Assembly: GCA_019746355.1 (NCBI GenBank)
Contig: JAIESC010000049.1
Span: forward strand, 1 to 35,963
Length of the DNA: 35,963 nucleotides
Direction of reading: 5' to 3'
DNA from: Xanthobacteraceae bacterium
GTDB lineage: Bacteria > Pseudomonadota > Alphaproteobacteria > Rhizobiales > Xanthobacteraceae
Shown here piece after piece: positions 15,908 through 23,054 of this stretch. Below the pieces are notes generated by a model, which was not told the origin of the DNA, searched no databases, and worked only from the letters and a program-made list of their open reading frames with translations. The position numbers and the translations under genes were made by a program. How positions within the stretch are numbered: position 1 is the stretch's first letter; every line of letters begins with the position of its first letter.

Positions 15908-16069
15908 GAAATGGACCTCCGATGCGCCCTATTGCGGGCCGCGCGGCAAATCTAGCGGCCCCTGCCGGGCCCGCATAGGTGCTTGAATTCAAACACAGAT
16001 CAGGGCTGGAACGAAAATCCGCAGAGGCGGGTTTTCCGGGCAGCGAAGTGACCCGATCGGGGCACACCG

Positions 16070-16077
16070 AAGGAGGT
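16070..16077 (+). promoter_or_regulatory. Strong ribosome binding site of the 73-residue protein gene
   Basis: AAGGAGGT, a full match to the anti-Shine-Dalgarno sequence, lies 4 nt before the ATG at 16082. It marks that short frame as a real, well translated gene. Confidence 0.75.
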
Positions 16078-16081
16078 CTTC

Positions 16082-16303
16082 ATGAGCATGAGTGACCCGC
16101 GTTTTGATCCAAACCTGCGCCACGGCGTGGAGGAGATGAGCGAGCACGACAAGCGCGTGCAGTGGGCGGCGGTGGCCGTGCTGCTGCTGCTCTGTGGTGG
16201 CATCTTCGTTGCGGCGATGTATTCCGGCGGCGGCGACACGCAGACGGCGGTGAACATCCCGTCGACGCAGACCACCACCGGCCAGGGTACGCCGAGCCGC
16301 TGA
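16082..16303 (+). CDS. Small single-span membrane protein
   Basis: Protein of 73 residues: a charged N-terminal part (DPRFDPNLRHGVEEMSEHDKR), one membrane helix (WAAVAVLLLLCGGIFVAAMY) and a Ser/Thr-rich tail (GGGDTQTAVNIPSTQ). The positive cluster before the helix suggests N-in, C-out. A very strong ribosome site precedes the ATG at 16082 and a good terminator follows, so it is probably a single-gene unit. Its layout resembles the 59-residue protein at 19790-19969 (charged start, helix with GG, DT-containing Thr-rich tail). Function unknown. Confidence 0.75.
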   Translation: MSMSDPRFDPNLRHGVEEMSEHDKRVQWAAVAVLLLLCGGIFVAAMYSGGGDTQTAVNIPSTQTTTGQGTPSR

Positions 16304-16326
16304 CGCGGCCGATGTCCATGCGAAAC

Positions 16327-16360
16327 CGCCCCGGCTTCGGCCGGGGCGTTTCCTATTTTC
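16327..16360 (+). terminator. Rho-independent terminator
   Basis: A 9-bp perfect stem CGCCCCGGC / GCCGGGGCG (16327-16348) with a TTCG tetraloop is followed by TTTCCTATTTT. It ends the 73-residue protein gene. AAAC on its left side gives GTTT on the other strand, so it may also stop reverse transcripts from the decarboxylase genes. Confidence 0.85.
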
Positions 16361-16370
16361 CGCGCCAGGC

Positions 16371-16940
16371 CTATCCCGCGCCGAGCGCGTCCCTGAACGC
16401 CTTTCGCACCTGCGGGCCGTGCAGGCGGCTGTAATCGCGCTCCTGCTCGCCGCTCGAGACGATCTTCAGGCACACGAACACCGGCCCGGTCTCATTCAGG
16501 ATCGCGCCGACCTGCTGCTCGAAGATCTTCAGGTCGGAGAACTCGTAGACGTTCTTGTATCCGGCCGAGCGGGCGAGGCCGGCAAAGCTCACCGCGCCGC
16601 GGCCCGGGATCGGATGGCCGCCGTTCGCCTCGTAGGTGCCGTTCTCCATCACGAAATGGATCATGTTCTTGGGTGCGGCCTCCGCCGTCGACACCAGCGT
16701 GCCGAGGTTCATCAGCAGGCTGCCGTCGCCGTCGAGCACGATCACCCGCTTGTCGGGCCGCCCGAGCGCAAGCCCCAGCGCGTGCGAGGAAGCCAAGCCC
16801 ATCGCGCCGTGCGAGAGGTAGTTCAGCGGGTGGGGCCGGATGTCGATCCAGTCGAACGCGGTCGAATAGACCGGCAGCACGATATCGGCGTCATTGACGT
16901 GACGCGCGATCGCCTTGAGACATGCCTTGCGGTCGATCAT
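16371..16940 (-). CDS. ThDP-dependent decarboxylase beta subunit (sulfopyruvate/phosphonopyruvate decarboxylase-like)
   Basis: PP-domain subunit of a split ThDP decarboxylase, 189 residues, like ComE or the C-terminal half of phosphonopyruvate decarboxylase. The cofactor motif is VLDGDGSLLMNLGTLVSTAE...ENGTYEANGGHP, with GDG at the start and the Asn near the end binding Mg2+ and diphosphate. SHGAMGLASSHALGLALGRP is the usual stretch before it. Its ATG overlaps the alpha-subunit stop by 4 nt (ATGA). It acts with the alpha subunit in the cytoplasm on a 2-oxo acid with a charged tail. No coenzyme M or phosphonate genes are nearby, so the true substrate is open. Confidence 0.83.
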   Translation of the reverse strand: MIDRKACLKAIARHVNDADIVLPVYSTAFDWIDIRPHPLNYLSHGAMGLASSHALGLALGRPDKRVIVLDGDGSLLMNLGTLVSTAEAAPKNMIHFVMENGTYEANGGHPIPGRGAVSFAGLARSAGYKNVYEFSDLKIFEQQVGAILNETGPVFVCLKIVSSGEQERDYSRLHGPQVRKAFRDALGAG

Positions 16941-17512
16941 GACGGCCTCTGACCGATCAGGATCACGGTGGGCTTGCTGTCGTTGAACGCGGCATCGATC
17001 GCCGGGCGGATCTTGGCGACGTCCGCCTGCGCCTCGATGTTGTGATAGCCGATGCCCATCGCCTCCAGGATCGGCTCGACGATGCGCACGCCGTAGCGCT
17101 GCGACTGCCGCGGCATCACGCCGACCTCTTTTTCCAGAAGCCCGACCATCATGCAGATCGGCAGCGAATATTCGACCGCGACGCCGCGCACCGCATTGAT
17201 CGAGTCGAGCAGCCCGGTCTGCTGAATGAGCAGCAGCCCGCGCTTGCCGGTGTAGGCCAGGCCCGCACAGATCGCGACGCCCTCGTCCTCCTTGCAGATG
17301 CGGATGAGCTTGGGTCCATAGGCGAGCGAAGCGACGCCGTCCTTTGGACGGCTATGACCCTTCGCCAGCGGCCGGAGCAGGCCCTCGCTGGTGGTGATAT
17401 CGGGCACCGATATGACGAACTCGATGCCGCCGGCGTTGATTTCGCGGATGATGCTGTCGCCCGACAGCCCGCCGGCAGCGCTCTTGGCCGCCGCACCTGC
17501 ATTCACCGACAT
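16937..17512 (-). CDS. ThDP-dependent decarboxylase alpha subunit with in-frame repeat insertion
   Basis: Pyr-domain subunit of the split decarboxylase (ComD-like), 191 residues from the ATG at 17512, with GGGGAAAGGG upstream. Family features are GIEFVISVPDITTSEGLL, the cofactor-activating Glu region CKEDEGVAICAGLAYTGKRG and QQTGLLDSINAVRG. Residues 52-66 (GHSRPKDGVASLAYG) are encoded exactly by a copy of the palindromic repeat found in tandem at 7508-7620. Without it the protein would be ~176 residues, nearer the family norm. The insert keeps the frame (45 nt) and lies just before the strand that carries the catalytic Glu. The rest of the domain is intact, so the subunit may still work. A longer frame exists upstream to 17962 but has no family match. 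Confidence 0.85.
   Translation of the reverse strand: MSVNAGAAAKSAAGGLSGDSIIREINAGGIEFVISVPDITTSEGLLRPLAKGHSRPKDGVASLAYGPKLIRICKEDEGVAICAGLAYTGKRGLLLIQQTGLLDSINAVRGVAVEYSLPICMMVGLLEKEVGVMPRQSQRYGVRIVEPILEAMGIGYHNIEAQADVAKIRPAIDAAFNDSKPTVILIGQRPS
17315..17359. repeat. Palindromic repeat element inside a coding sequence
   Basis: On the forward strand the element reads CATAG, then GCGAGCGAAGCGAC, then the hairpin GCCGTCC-TTT-GGACGGC (17335-17351), then TATG. It matches the tandem units at 7508-7620. The fifth-to-sixth positions of the stem differ as a matched pair (T-A there, C-G here), so the base pairing is kept. GGGTC and GACCC flank it and extend the palindrome. It adds 15 codons without a stop. 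Confidence 0.85.
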
Positions 17513-17725
17513 TCCCTTTCCCCTGCAATCTTTGCCGGCGATGCTAACAGGCGAAATCGGGGTGGGCGAGGGGACGTTGGCAAGCTTGTTCGCGCATGCA
17601 GCATGGACGCTGTGTCGCGGCCTGGAACCAATCGTGCCTTTCGCACTTATTGGCTGGGATGAGGGAGTGGCTCCTCGATGTTTGTTGAAAAGTTCGGAGA
17701 CGCGAGACAGCAAGGAGACAACAGC

Positions 17726-18004
17726 ATGCCGGTAACAAACACGGCCGGCCTCGTTCGCAAGTTCATCACGCGGACGCTGGCAGCGGGTACACTGCTGGGC
17801 ATCTATACGGCCGGGATGGTCACCGCCACTGGCACGATGCTCGCGGCGACGTCCACATCGGCGGAAGCCCAGTGGTACTATCGGGGCCGTGGCCGGCGCG
17901 GCTGGCGGGGCCGGGGCCACTACCGGGGCTACCGCGGACGCGGCGTGCTGGTGTGCCGACATCGCTACTATTCGAGCCGCAGGGTCTGCTACCGCCGTTG
18001 GTAG
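17726..18004 (+). CDS. Small secreted Arg/Gly/Tyr-rich protein with two-Cys motif
   Basis: Protein of 92 residues. The ATG at 17726 is chosen from the AAGGAGA site at 17712-17718. The N-terminus is a long signal-type sequence ending near SAEAQ, followed by a strongly basic low-complexity part (RGRGRRGWRGRGHYRGYRGRG) and the end VCRHRYYSSRRVCYRRW. The pattern VCRxxYY...RVC is shared with the protein at 20117-20419. It would be exported and highly positively charged; the two Cys could form a disulfide. It is transcribed divergently from the decarboxylase genes. Function unknown. Confidence 0.75.
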   Translation: MPVTNTAGLVRKFITRTLAAGTLLGIYTAGMVTATGTMLAATSTSAEAQWYYRGRGRRGWRGRGHYRGYRGRGVLVCRHRYYSSRRVCYRRW

Positions 18005-18008
18005 CCTC

Positions 18009-18024
18009 CCGCTCGGCCGAGCGG
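18009..18024. terminator. Perfect 16-bp palindrome between convergent stops
   Basis: CCGCTCGG-CCGAGCGG fills the 20-nt gap between the stop at 18004 and the opposite-strand stop at 18025. It could form a short GC-rich hairpin in both transcripts and may be a bidirectional transcription end. Only TT follows on the forward strand, so support is moderate. Confidence 0.4.
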
Positions 18025-18435
18025 TTACGCCTTGCTCGACAGACCGAGGCGTGACCGCGGCCGCAGGCTCTCGACCACCACCTTGCGAGGACTGGCAGCG
18101 CCACTGAAGGCCGGCCGGCTCGTCCGTTCGACGCTGGCTGCGCCGAGGCGGCGCGATGGCTTGCGCTCGACAACGACCGCGCGTGGCTCGTCCTCCGGGC
18201 CGGCAAAGGCGATGGAAGCGGTCGGGACCTCGCGCAGCGGCGCGGCCTTGAGCAGGGCCGGACGAACCTCCTCATGCGGCAAGCCCATCAGGGACGAGGC
18301 GATTTCGACCTGCGCCTCGATGTCGTCGGACAGGCCCTGGGCCGCGGCAATCGCTTCCTCAAGGGTCGGCGGGTCGTTTCGGACGCGGCGGCGGCCATAC
18401 TTGGTATTCCAAGTCTTTCCGTTGTTTTTGCTCAT
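18025..18435 (-). CDS. Conserved hypothetical protein, basic
   Basis: Protein of 136 residues from the ATG at 18435. The first half looks folded and conserved: MSKNNGKTWNTKYGRRRVRN, then DPPTLEEAIAAAQGLSDD and QVEIASSLMGLPHEEVRP. The second half is Arg/Pro/Ser-rich and probably disordered (RKPSRRLGAASVERTSRPAF). No membrane segment or signal is seen. I recall similar short proteins in Bradyrhizobium-type genomes but cannot name a function. An upstream in-frame start at 18465 is possible; no strong Shine-Dalgarno separates the two. Confidence 0.65.
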   Translation of the reverse strand: MSKNNGKTWNTKYGRRRVRNDPPTLEEAIAAAQGLSDDIEAQVEIASSLMGLPHEEVRPALLKAAPLREVPTASIAFAGPEDEPRAVVVERKPSRRLGAASVERTSRPAFSGAASPRKVVVESLRPRSRLGLSSKA

Positions 18436-18578
18436 GAATTCCAATCCAGATTCCGCGCCCACCATGCCCTTTTCGGTGCGTCGCAGCAAGTAAATTGTGC
18501 GTTGCAATATATGCATGTGACCGAGCCTGGAAAGGGCAGCTGGTGCAGTAGAGTTGCTGCGCCGATCATGAGCAGTTC

Positions 18579-19793
18579 ATGCAATCAAAATCCGTGACGC
18601 CCACGCGCTGGAGCGCGGTCGCCGCTCTGGTGCTCACCGGCATGGTCGCGGCGATGCAGGTCGGCAAGGCGTCGATCGCGCTGCCGCTGCTGCAGCGCGA
18701 GTTCGAGCTGTCGCTGTTCGTCGCGGCCTCCGCGGTCGGGGCCTACAGCCTGCTCGGCGCGGTGCTCGGCATGCCGGCCGGCGTGCTGTCCTCGCTGTTC
18801 GATCCGCGCCGCGCGGCGGTGACGGGCCTCGTCGTGTCGGCGCTTGGCAGTTTCATCGGAGCCGCCGCCTCCGGCGGGGCGTTGCTGGTCGGCTCGCGCG
18901 TCATCGAAGGCTGCGGCTTCCTCGCCACCGTGCTCGCCATTCCGGCGCTGCTGCGCGCCGCCGCCGCGCCGCGCGACCTCGACACCGTCCTGCCGCTGTG
19001 GGCGACCTACCTGCCGATGGGGGCTGCGGCGATGATGCTGATCGCGCCCGCGATCCTGCCGTTCGGCTGGCGCGCGCTGTGGATCGGCAACGGCGCGGTC
19101 GCGCTCGCCGCCGCCGTCGTGATGTCAGTCCTGCCGCTGCCGCAGGTGGCGGCCAAGGCCCCCGCGCTGCGGGTCGCCAGCATCGGTGCGGGCATCGGCG
19201 CGGTGTTGCGCTCGAAGGGCGCGCTGCTGCTGGCGCTGATCTTTGCGCTCTACACCTTCCAGTTCATGGCGATGGCGGGACTGCTGCCGGTGCTGCTGAT
19301 CGAGCGCGCCGGCCTGTCGGTATCGGCGGCCGGCGTGATTGCGGCGCTGACCTGGGTGGCGAACGCGATCGGCAACGCCTCCGCGGGGTTGCTGCTGCGC
19401 GCTGGCGCACCGGTCTGGGCGGTCGTGGCCGGCGCATTCGCGTTCATGGCGGTGGCTGCATACGGGATCTTCGGCGGGGGCTTGCCGATCGTGGTGGTGG
19501 CGCTGCTCGCCTCGGCAAGCCTCGGTCTCACCGGGCTGGTTCCAGGCTCAGTGTTCGCCGCGGCGGGACGACTCGCGACCGTGTCCGTCGGCCTCGTCAT
19601 GACACTCGGCCTGGTCAACCAGGGGTCCAACATCGGCAGCCTGCTCGGGCCTGCGGCGATGGGCTCGCTGGTGCAGCACTTCGGCTGGAGCGGCGCATGG
19701 CTGCTGTTTGCCGCGGTCGCGGCATGCGGCATCGCCGCCGCGGCAGGGCTGCGCGCGGTGCTGCAGGCCAACGAGCGGCAGAACGTTCCCTAG
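18579..19793 (+). CDS. Major facilitator superfamily transporter
   Basis: Inner-membrane transporter of 404 residues with twelve predicted hydrophobic segments and the MFS two-bundle layout. The first segment region is ALVLTGMVAAMQVGKASIALPLL, and the loop between helices 2 and 3 holds DPRRAAVTG in the place of motif A. The second half opens after KGALLLALIFALYTFQFMAMAG. It resembles CynX/NimT- or YcaD-like MFS proteins of 400 residues, but no substrate can be inferred. The ATG at 18579 has only a weak ribosome site. The stop shares CTAG with the stop of the 59-residue gene on the other strand. Confidence 0.85.
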   Translation: MQSKSVTPTRWSAVAALVLTGMVAAMQVGKASIALPLLQREFELSLFVAASAVGAYSLLGAVLGMPAGVLSSLFDPRRAAVTGLVVSALGSFIGAAASGGALLVGSRVIEGCGFLATVLAIPALLRAAAAPRDLDTVLPLWATYLPMGAAAMMLIAPAILPFGWRALWIGNGAVALAAAVVMSVLPLPQVAAKAPALRVASIGAGIGAVLRSKGALLLALIFALYTFQFMAMAGLLPVLLIERAGLSVSAAGVIAALTWVANAIGNASAGLLLRAGAPVWAVVAGAFAFMAVAAYGIFGGGLPIVVVALLASASLGLTGLVPGSVFAAAGRLATVSVGLVMTLGLVNQGSNIGSLLGPAAMGSLVQHFGWSGAWLLFAAVAACGIAAAAGLRAVLQANERQNVP

Positions 19794-19969
19794 TTGCCGC
19801 GCGACTGGCTGCTGATATCGGTCGGCGGCGTGGTCGCTGTGTCGTGATGACCCCAGATCATGTTGGCGGCCATCCCGCCGACGATCAGAAGCACAATCGC
19901 CGCCGAGAAGCCCCACATGACACGCAGGTCGCGCTTGTCGCGAGCCGCAACGTCGTCGTCTTCGGTCAT
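19790..19969 (-). CDS. Small single-span membrane protein
   Basis: Protein of 59 residues starting at the ATG at 19969, with GGGAGG 6 nt upstream. It has a charged N-terminus (MTEDDDVAARDKRDLR), one membrane helix (VMWGFSAAIVLLIVGGMAANMIW) and a short polar tail with HDTATTPPTDISSQ. The layout mirrors the 73-residue protein at 16082-16303. It converges on the MFS gene with a 4-nt overlap of stops. Function unknown. Confidence 0.7.
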   Translation of the reverse strand: MTEDDDVAARDKRDLRVMWGFSAAIVLLIVGGMAANMIWGHHDTATTPPTDISSQSRGN

Positions 19970-20116
19970 TTGCTGCCTCCCCACATGGGAGTCGCCCGCA
20001 AGTTCAAGAACGCAAGACCTTGCGAAAAGTTCCACGCGCGGTCTGCAGGGGTGGAGTTGCGAGACGCGCCGCCGCGCAACAATCCCGCAGGCTTGTCGCG
20101 CCTGTTCTTTTTCTCA

Positions 20117-20419
20117 TCACCAGCGGCGATAGCCGTAGCGCCAGTATGGCCTGTAGTATGGCCGGTACGGCGCGTACCCGTACGCGCGATAGGGCGCATA
20201 GCCGTATGCGTAGTACGGGCCCGGCCGCCACGAGCAAACCCGGCCGTAGTAGCCATAACGGCATACATAGGCCACGTTCTGCGCCGGTTCGATGTTCCGT
20301 GCATCGGCGCTGAGTCCCGCGGGCGCAGGCAACACCAGAGCGTGTGCCGGCGCGGACGGCGTTGCGGCCACGATCGATGCCGCCGCTGCCGCGCCGAGTG
20401 CGAAGGCCAGCTTGTGCAT
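20117..20419 (-). CDS. Small secreted Tyr-rich repeat protein with two-Cys motif
   Basis: Protein of 100 residues. A clear signal peptide (MHKLAFALGAAAAASIVAATPSAPAHA) is followed by a short linker and a segment AYVCRYGYYGRVCSWRPG. It ends in an aromatic, Arg-rich repeat: YGYAPYR occurs twice, then PYYRPYWRYGYRRW. The ribosome site AGGAGAG lies 7 nt upstream of the ATG at 20419. The VCRxxYY...RVC pattern and the ending RRW are shared with the protein at 17726-18004. Such Tyr/Gly-rich exported proteins are common in Bradyrhizobium relatives and remain uncharacterised as far as I know. Confidence 0.78.
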   Translation of the reverse strand: MHKLAFALGAAAAASIVAATPSAPAHALVLPAPAGLSADARNIEPAQNVAYVCRYGYYGRVCSWRPGPYYAYGYAPYRAYGYAPYRPYYRPYWRYGYRRW

Positions 20420-20547
20420 TTTTGCTCTCCTGACGACGCATCACCCCTGGGCGCAAACGTAGGCCCAGTTTGCTGAACGGCGTCTGAGAGCGGCAATTAT
20501 CCGTTGTTCAAAATCGAACTGCGGCAATTGTCAGGCAGCCGGCCGCG

Positions 20548-21918
20548 TTACCTCACCCGGTTTCCGCTCACCTGCAGGTTCGCGTACCGCGCCGGCTCGC
20601 GCTCCAGATCCGTCACCAGCCTCGCATGATCCATCCCGACGATCGCGCCGGCCTTCGTGCCCGAGATGAGGTTGCCGCTGACGATCGCCATGCCCGCGCC
20701 GTTCGTCACCGACAGCGTGATGCCGTGGCGCGCGCTGCGGACCACGTTTCCGGTCACCGCGACGTCGCGCATGTACGCGCCCCAGCCGACGCTGATGCCG
20801 GCGTTGGGCGCGCCCTCGACCACGTTGCCGGTGACCGCGGCATCGGCCTCGACGCAGATGCCGACGCCGGCGCTGTCGCCCGGATCGGTGCCGGCCGGAC
20901 GCCTGGCCTTGAGATTGCGGATCAGGTTGCCTTGCACCGTCGCAAGCCGGCCGCCCTCGTTGAAGTTGACCACGGAAATGCCGAGCGCCGCCCCGTCGAC
21001 GGTGTTGTTCGAAATCACCGCACCCTCGAAGCCGAACTCGGAGTAGATCGCGACCTCGCCGCAGTCGGTCGCAAGATTGTTGGCGATCTGGATGTTGGAG
21101 GCAGCGTTGCCGCGCACCGCGGAAAACGCGGCACGGTTGATGCGGTTGCCGCGGACGATCACGTTGCCGGCGCGGAACACGTTGATGGCGTTGCCGAACT
21201 GGCCCGAGCCGCCCGAGACGTTGCGGATGTCCTCGATGCGGTTGTCGAGAACGAGCGTGCCGTCATCGCCCTTCGCCGAGCGGTGGACGAGGATGCCGCC
21301 GTTGCCTGCGCCGCGCACGGTGTTGTCGGCGATGGTCAGCCCGCGCGCGTCGAGCGAATAAAGCGCGACGTCGGCGGACTTGTCGATGCTGTTGCCGGTG
21401 ACCGCGCCCTGCACGCTGTCGAGGCGAAGCCCGGCGCGGCCGGCGTTGACGATCTCGCAGTCGATGATGCGGAGGCTGTCGCACCTGGCGAAATGGACGA
21501 GCGCGGTGTTCTCCGGCAGCGGCTTGCCGCCGCCGTCGAGCACGAGGCCCGTGAGCGTCACGTTCGCGGCACCGAACGCGCCGATCAGCGCGCTGTTCGC
21601 GCCCTGCACGCCCGTGAACAGAAGCCGGGTCGCGCCGCGAACGCCGATGATCTGCGCGCCGCTGGGGAGCTTGAGCCCCGCAGCGCGATAGTCGCCCGGG
21701 CCGAGGAGGAGAGGGACCTTGGCTCCCGCGGCCTGGTCGATCGCCGATTGCAGCATCGCCGATTGATCGGCTCCGCCGCCGGCCCGAACGCCGAGCTTGG
21801 TCGCATCAATTCCGAACGTGGCAATGGGCGCGGCACCCGCCGGAGTGGCCAACGTGACGGCAGGCACCGCGCCGGTGAGGGCGGTGACGGCGATGAGGCG
21901 GCGGCGGTCGATGTTCAT
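20548..21918 (-). CDS. TAT-exported parallel beta-helix protein (TIGR03808-like)
   Basis: Protein of 456 residues. The N-terminus MNIDRRRLIAVTALTGAVPA carries a twin-arginine type signal ending near TPAGA, so it is exported folded. The rest is a right-handed parallel beta-helix: repeated strands such as LTGLVLDGGG, LRIIDCEIVNAGRAGLRL, LTIADNTVRGAGNGGILV and VISNNTVDGAALGISV recur about every 22-24 residues with Asn ladders. This fits the TIGR03808 family (twin-arginine-translocated repeat protein) known from Rhizobiales. Such folds occur in polysaccharide lyases and hydrolases, but no catalytic residues are assigned. The gene stands 143 nt downstream of meaB on the same strand. Confidence 0.87.
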   Translation of the reverse strand: MNIDRRRLIAVTALTGAVPAVTLATPAGAAPIATFGIDATKLGVRAGGGADQSAMLQSAIDQAAGAKVPLLLGPGDYRAAGLKLPSGAQIIGVRGATRLLFTGVQGANSALIGAFGAANVTLTGLVLDGGGKPLPENTALVHFARCDSLRIIDCEIVNAGRAGLRLDSVQGAVTGNSIDKSADVALYSLDARGLTIADNTVRGAGNGGILVHRSAKGDDGTLVLDNRIEDIRNVSGGSGQFGNAINVFRAGNVIVRGNRINRAAFSAVRGNAASNIQIANNLATDCGEVAIYSEFGFEGAVISNNTVDGAALGISVVNFNEGGRLATVQGNLIRNLKARRPAGTDPGDSAGVGICVEADAAVTGNVVEGAPNAGISVGWGAYMRDVAVTGNVVRSARHGITLSVTNGAGMAIVSGNLISGTKAGAIVGMDHARLVTDLEREPARYANLQVSGNRVR

Positions 21919-22061
21919 GCGTCCTGCTCCGGCAAAATGGGTGCAGCCGGAGGATCAAGTCCCATGCCATTGTTCTGGCTCGATTTTTGTGCCGCGATGG
22001 CACGAGTGATGCGGCCGCCGTCCCGTTCCGGGACTGCCGGGACAAGGGCTCCGACGAAGGC

Positions 22062-23045
22062 TTAAAGCCCGAGTGCCCGGGCGATCTCGTCGACCGCCAT
22101 CGCCGCCGAAAGCTTTCCTTCGGCGACCTTGGCCTCGATCTTCGGCAGCCGCGCGCGCAAGCCGGCATCGGAGTGCAGCTGTTCATAGACGCGCTGATCG
22201 AGCATCGACCACATCCATTTGACCTGCTGCTCGCGCCGCACCTGCGCGAGCTCGCCGGTGCTGGTCAGGCGCTCGCGATGCACGAGCACCTGCGACCAGA
22301 GCTCGGCGATGCCGTTCCCGGTCAGCGCCGAATAGGTCAGGACCGGCGGCGTCCAGTTCGGCGACCGCGGCGTGAGAATATGCAGCGCCGCGCGGTACTC
22401 CGCCGCCGCGGCCTTGGCGCGTTGCAGGTTGTCGCCGTCGGCCTTGTTCACCGCGATCATGTCGGCGAGCTCGACGAGACCCTTCTTGATGCCCTGCAAT
22501 TCGTCGCCCGCGCCGGGCAGCATCAGCGCGAGGAAGAAGTCGGTCATGTCGGCCACTGCGGTTTCCGATTGGCCGATGCCCACCGTCTCCACCAGCACCA
22601 CGTCGAAGCCTGCGGCCTCGCACAGCAGCATGGTCTCGCGGGTCTTGGCCGCGACGCCGCCGAGCGTGCCGGAGGACGGCGAGGGGCGGATGAAGGCGTT
22701 GTCGTCGGTGGCAAGCCGCGCCATGCGGGTCTTGTCGCCGAGGATCGATCCGCCGGTGCGGGTCGAGGACGGATCGACCGCGAGGACTGCGACCTTGCTG
22801 CCCCGGCTCGTCAGATAGGTTCCGAGCGTATCGATGGTGGTCGATTTGCCGACCCCCGGCGCGCCGGTGATGCCGACGCGAACCGCCTTGCCGGTCGACG
22901 GCAACAGCTCCTGCACCAGCGCGTGCGCCTGCTTGCGATGATCAGCCCGCTTGCTCTCGATCAGCGTGATCGCACGCGCGAGCGTCGCGCGGTCGCCGTC
23001 GCGGACACGGCGGGCGAGGGTGGCGGGGTCGGACGCAGGGGCCAT
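22062..23045 (-). CDS. meaB: Methylmalonyl-CoA mutase-associated GTPase MeaB
   Basis: G3E-type P-loop GTPase of the MeaB/ArgK family, 327 residues, full length. It protects methylmalonyl-CoA mutase and gates loading of adenosylcobalamin. Motifs are Walker A GITGAPGVGKST (residues 58-69), LAVDPSSTRTGGSILGDKTRM, the VETVGIGQSE switch region, NKADGDN (base recognition) and SALTGNGIAELW. The C-terminal helices (QQVKWMWSMLDQRVYEQL) form the dimer arm. The gene begins 9 nt after the nuclease-helicase gene, so they probably share a transcript. The mutase genes themselves are 4 kb away at 26942-31844, on the same strand. Confidence 0.95.
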   Translation of the reverse strand: MAPASDPATLARRVRDGDRATLARAITLIESKRADHRKQAHALVQELLPSTGKAVRVGITGAPGVGKSTTIDTLGTYLTSRGSKVAVLAVDPSSTRTGGSILGDKTRMARLATDDNAFIRPSPSSGTLGGVAAKTRETMLLCEAAGFDVVLVETVGIGQSETAVADMTDFFLALMLPGAGDELQGIKKGLVELADMIAVNKADGDNLQRAKAAAAEYRAALHILTPRSPNWTPPVLTYSALTGNGIAELWSQVLVHRERLTSTGELAQVRREQQVKWMWSMLDQRVYEQLHSDAGLRARLPKIEAKVAEGKLSAAMAVDEIARALGL

Positions 23046-23054
23046 CGCAACGGT

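Noticed and set aside
14408..15955. Forward-strand frame of 515 codons opposite the ThDP enzyme
   Set aside because: The reverse strand encodes a complete ThDP enzyme with cofactor motifs; the forward translation has none.
17513..17962. Upstream extension of the decarboxylase alpha subunit
   Set aside because: It would cover the divergent promoter and the start of the small secreted protein gene; the sequence is Ala/Pro-rich without family similarity. The ATG at 17512 has a purine-rich ribosome site.
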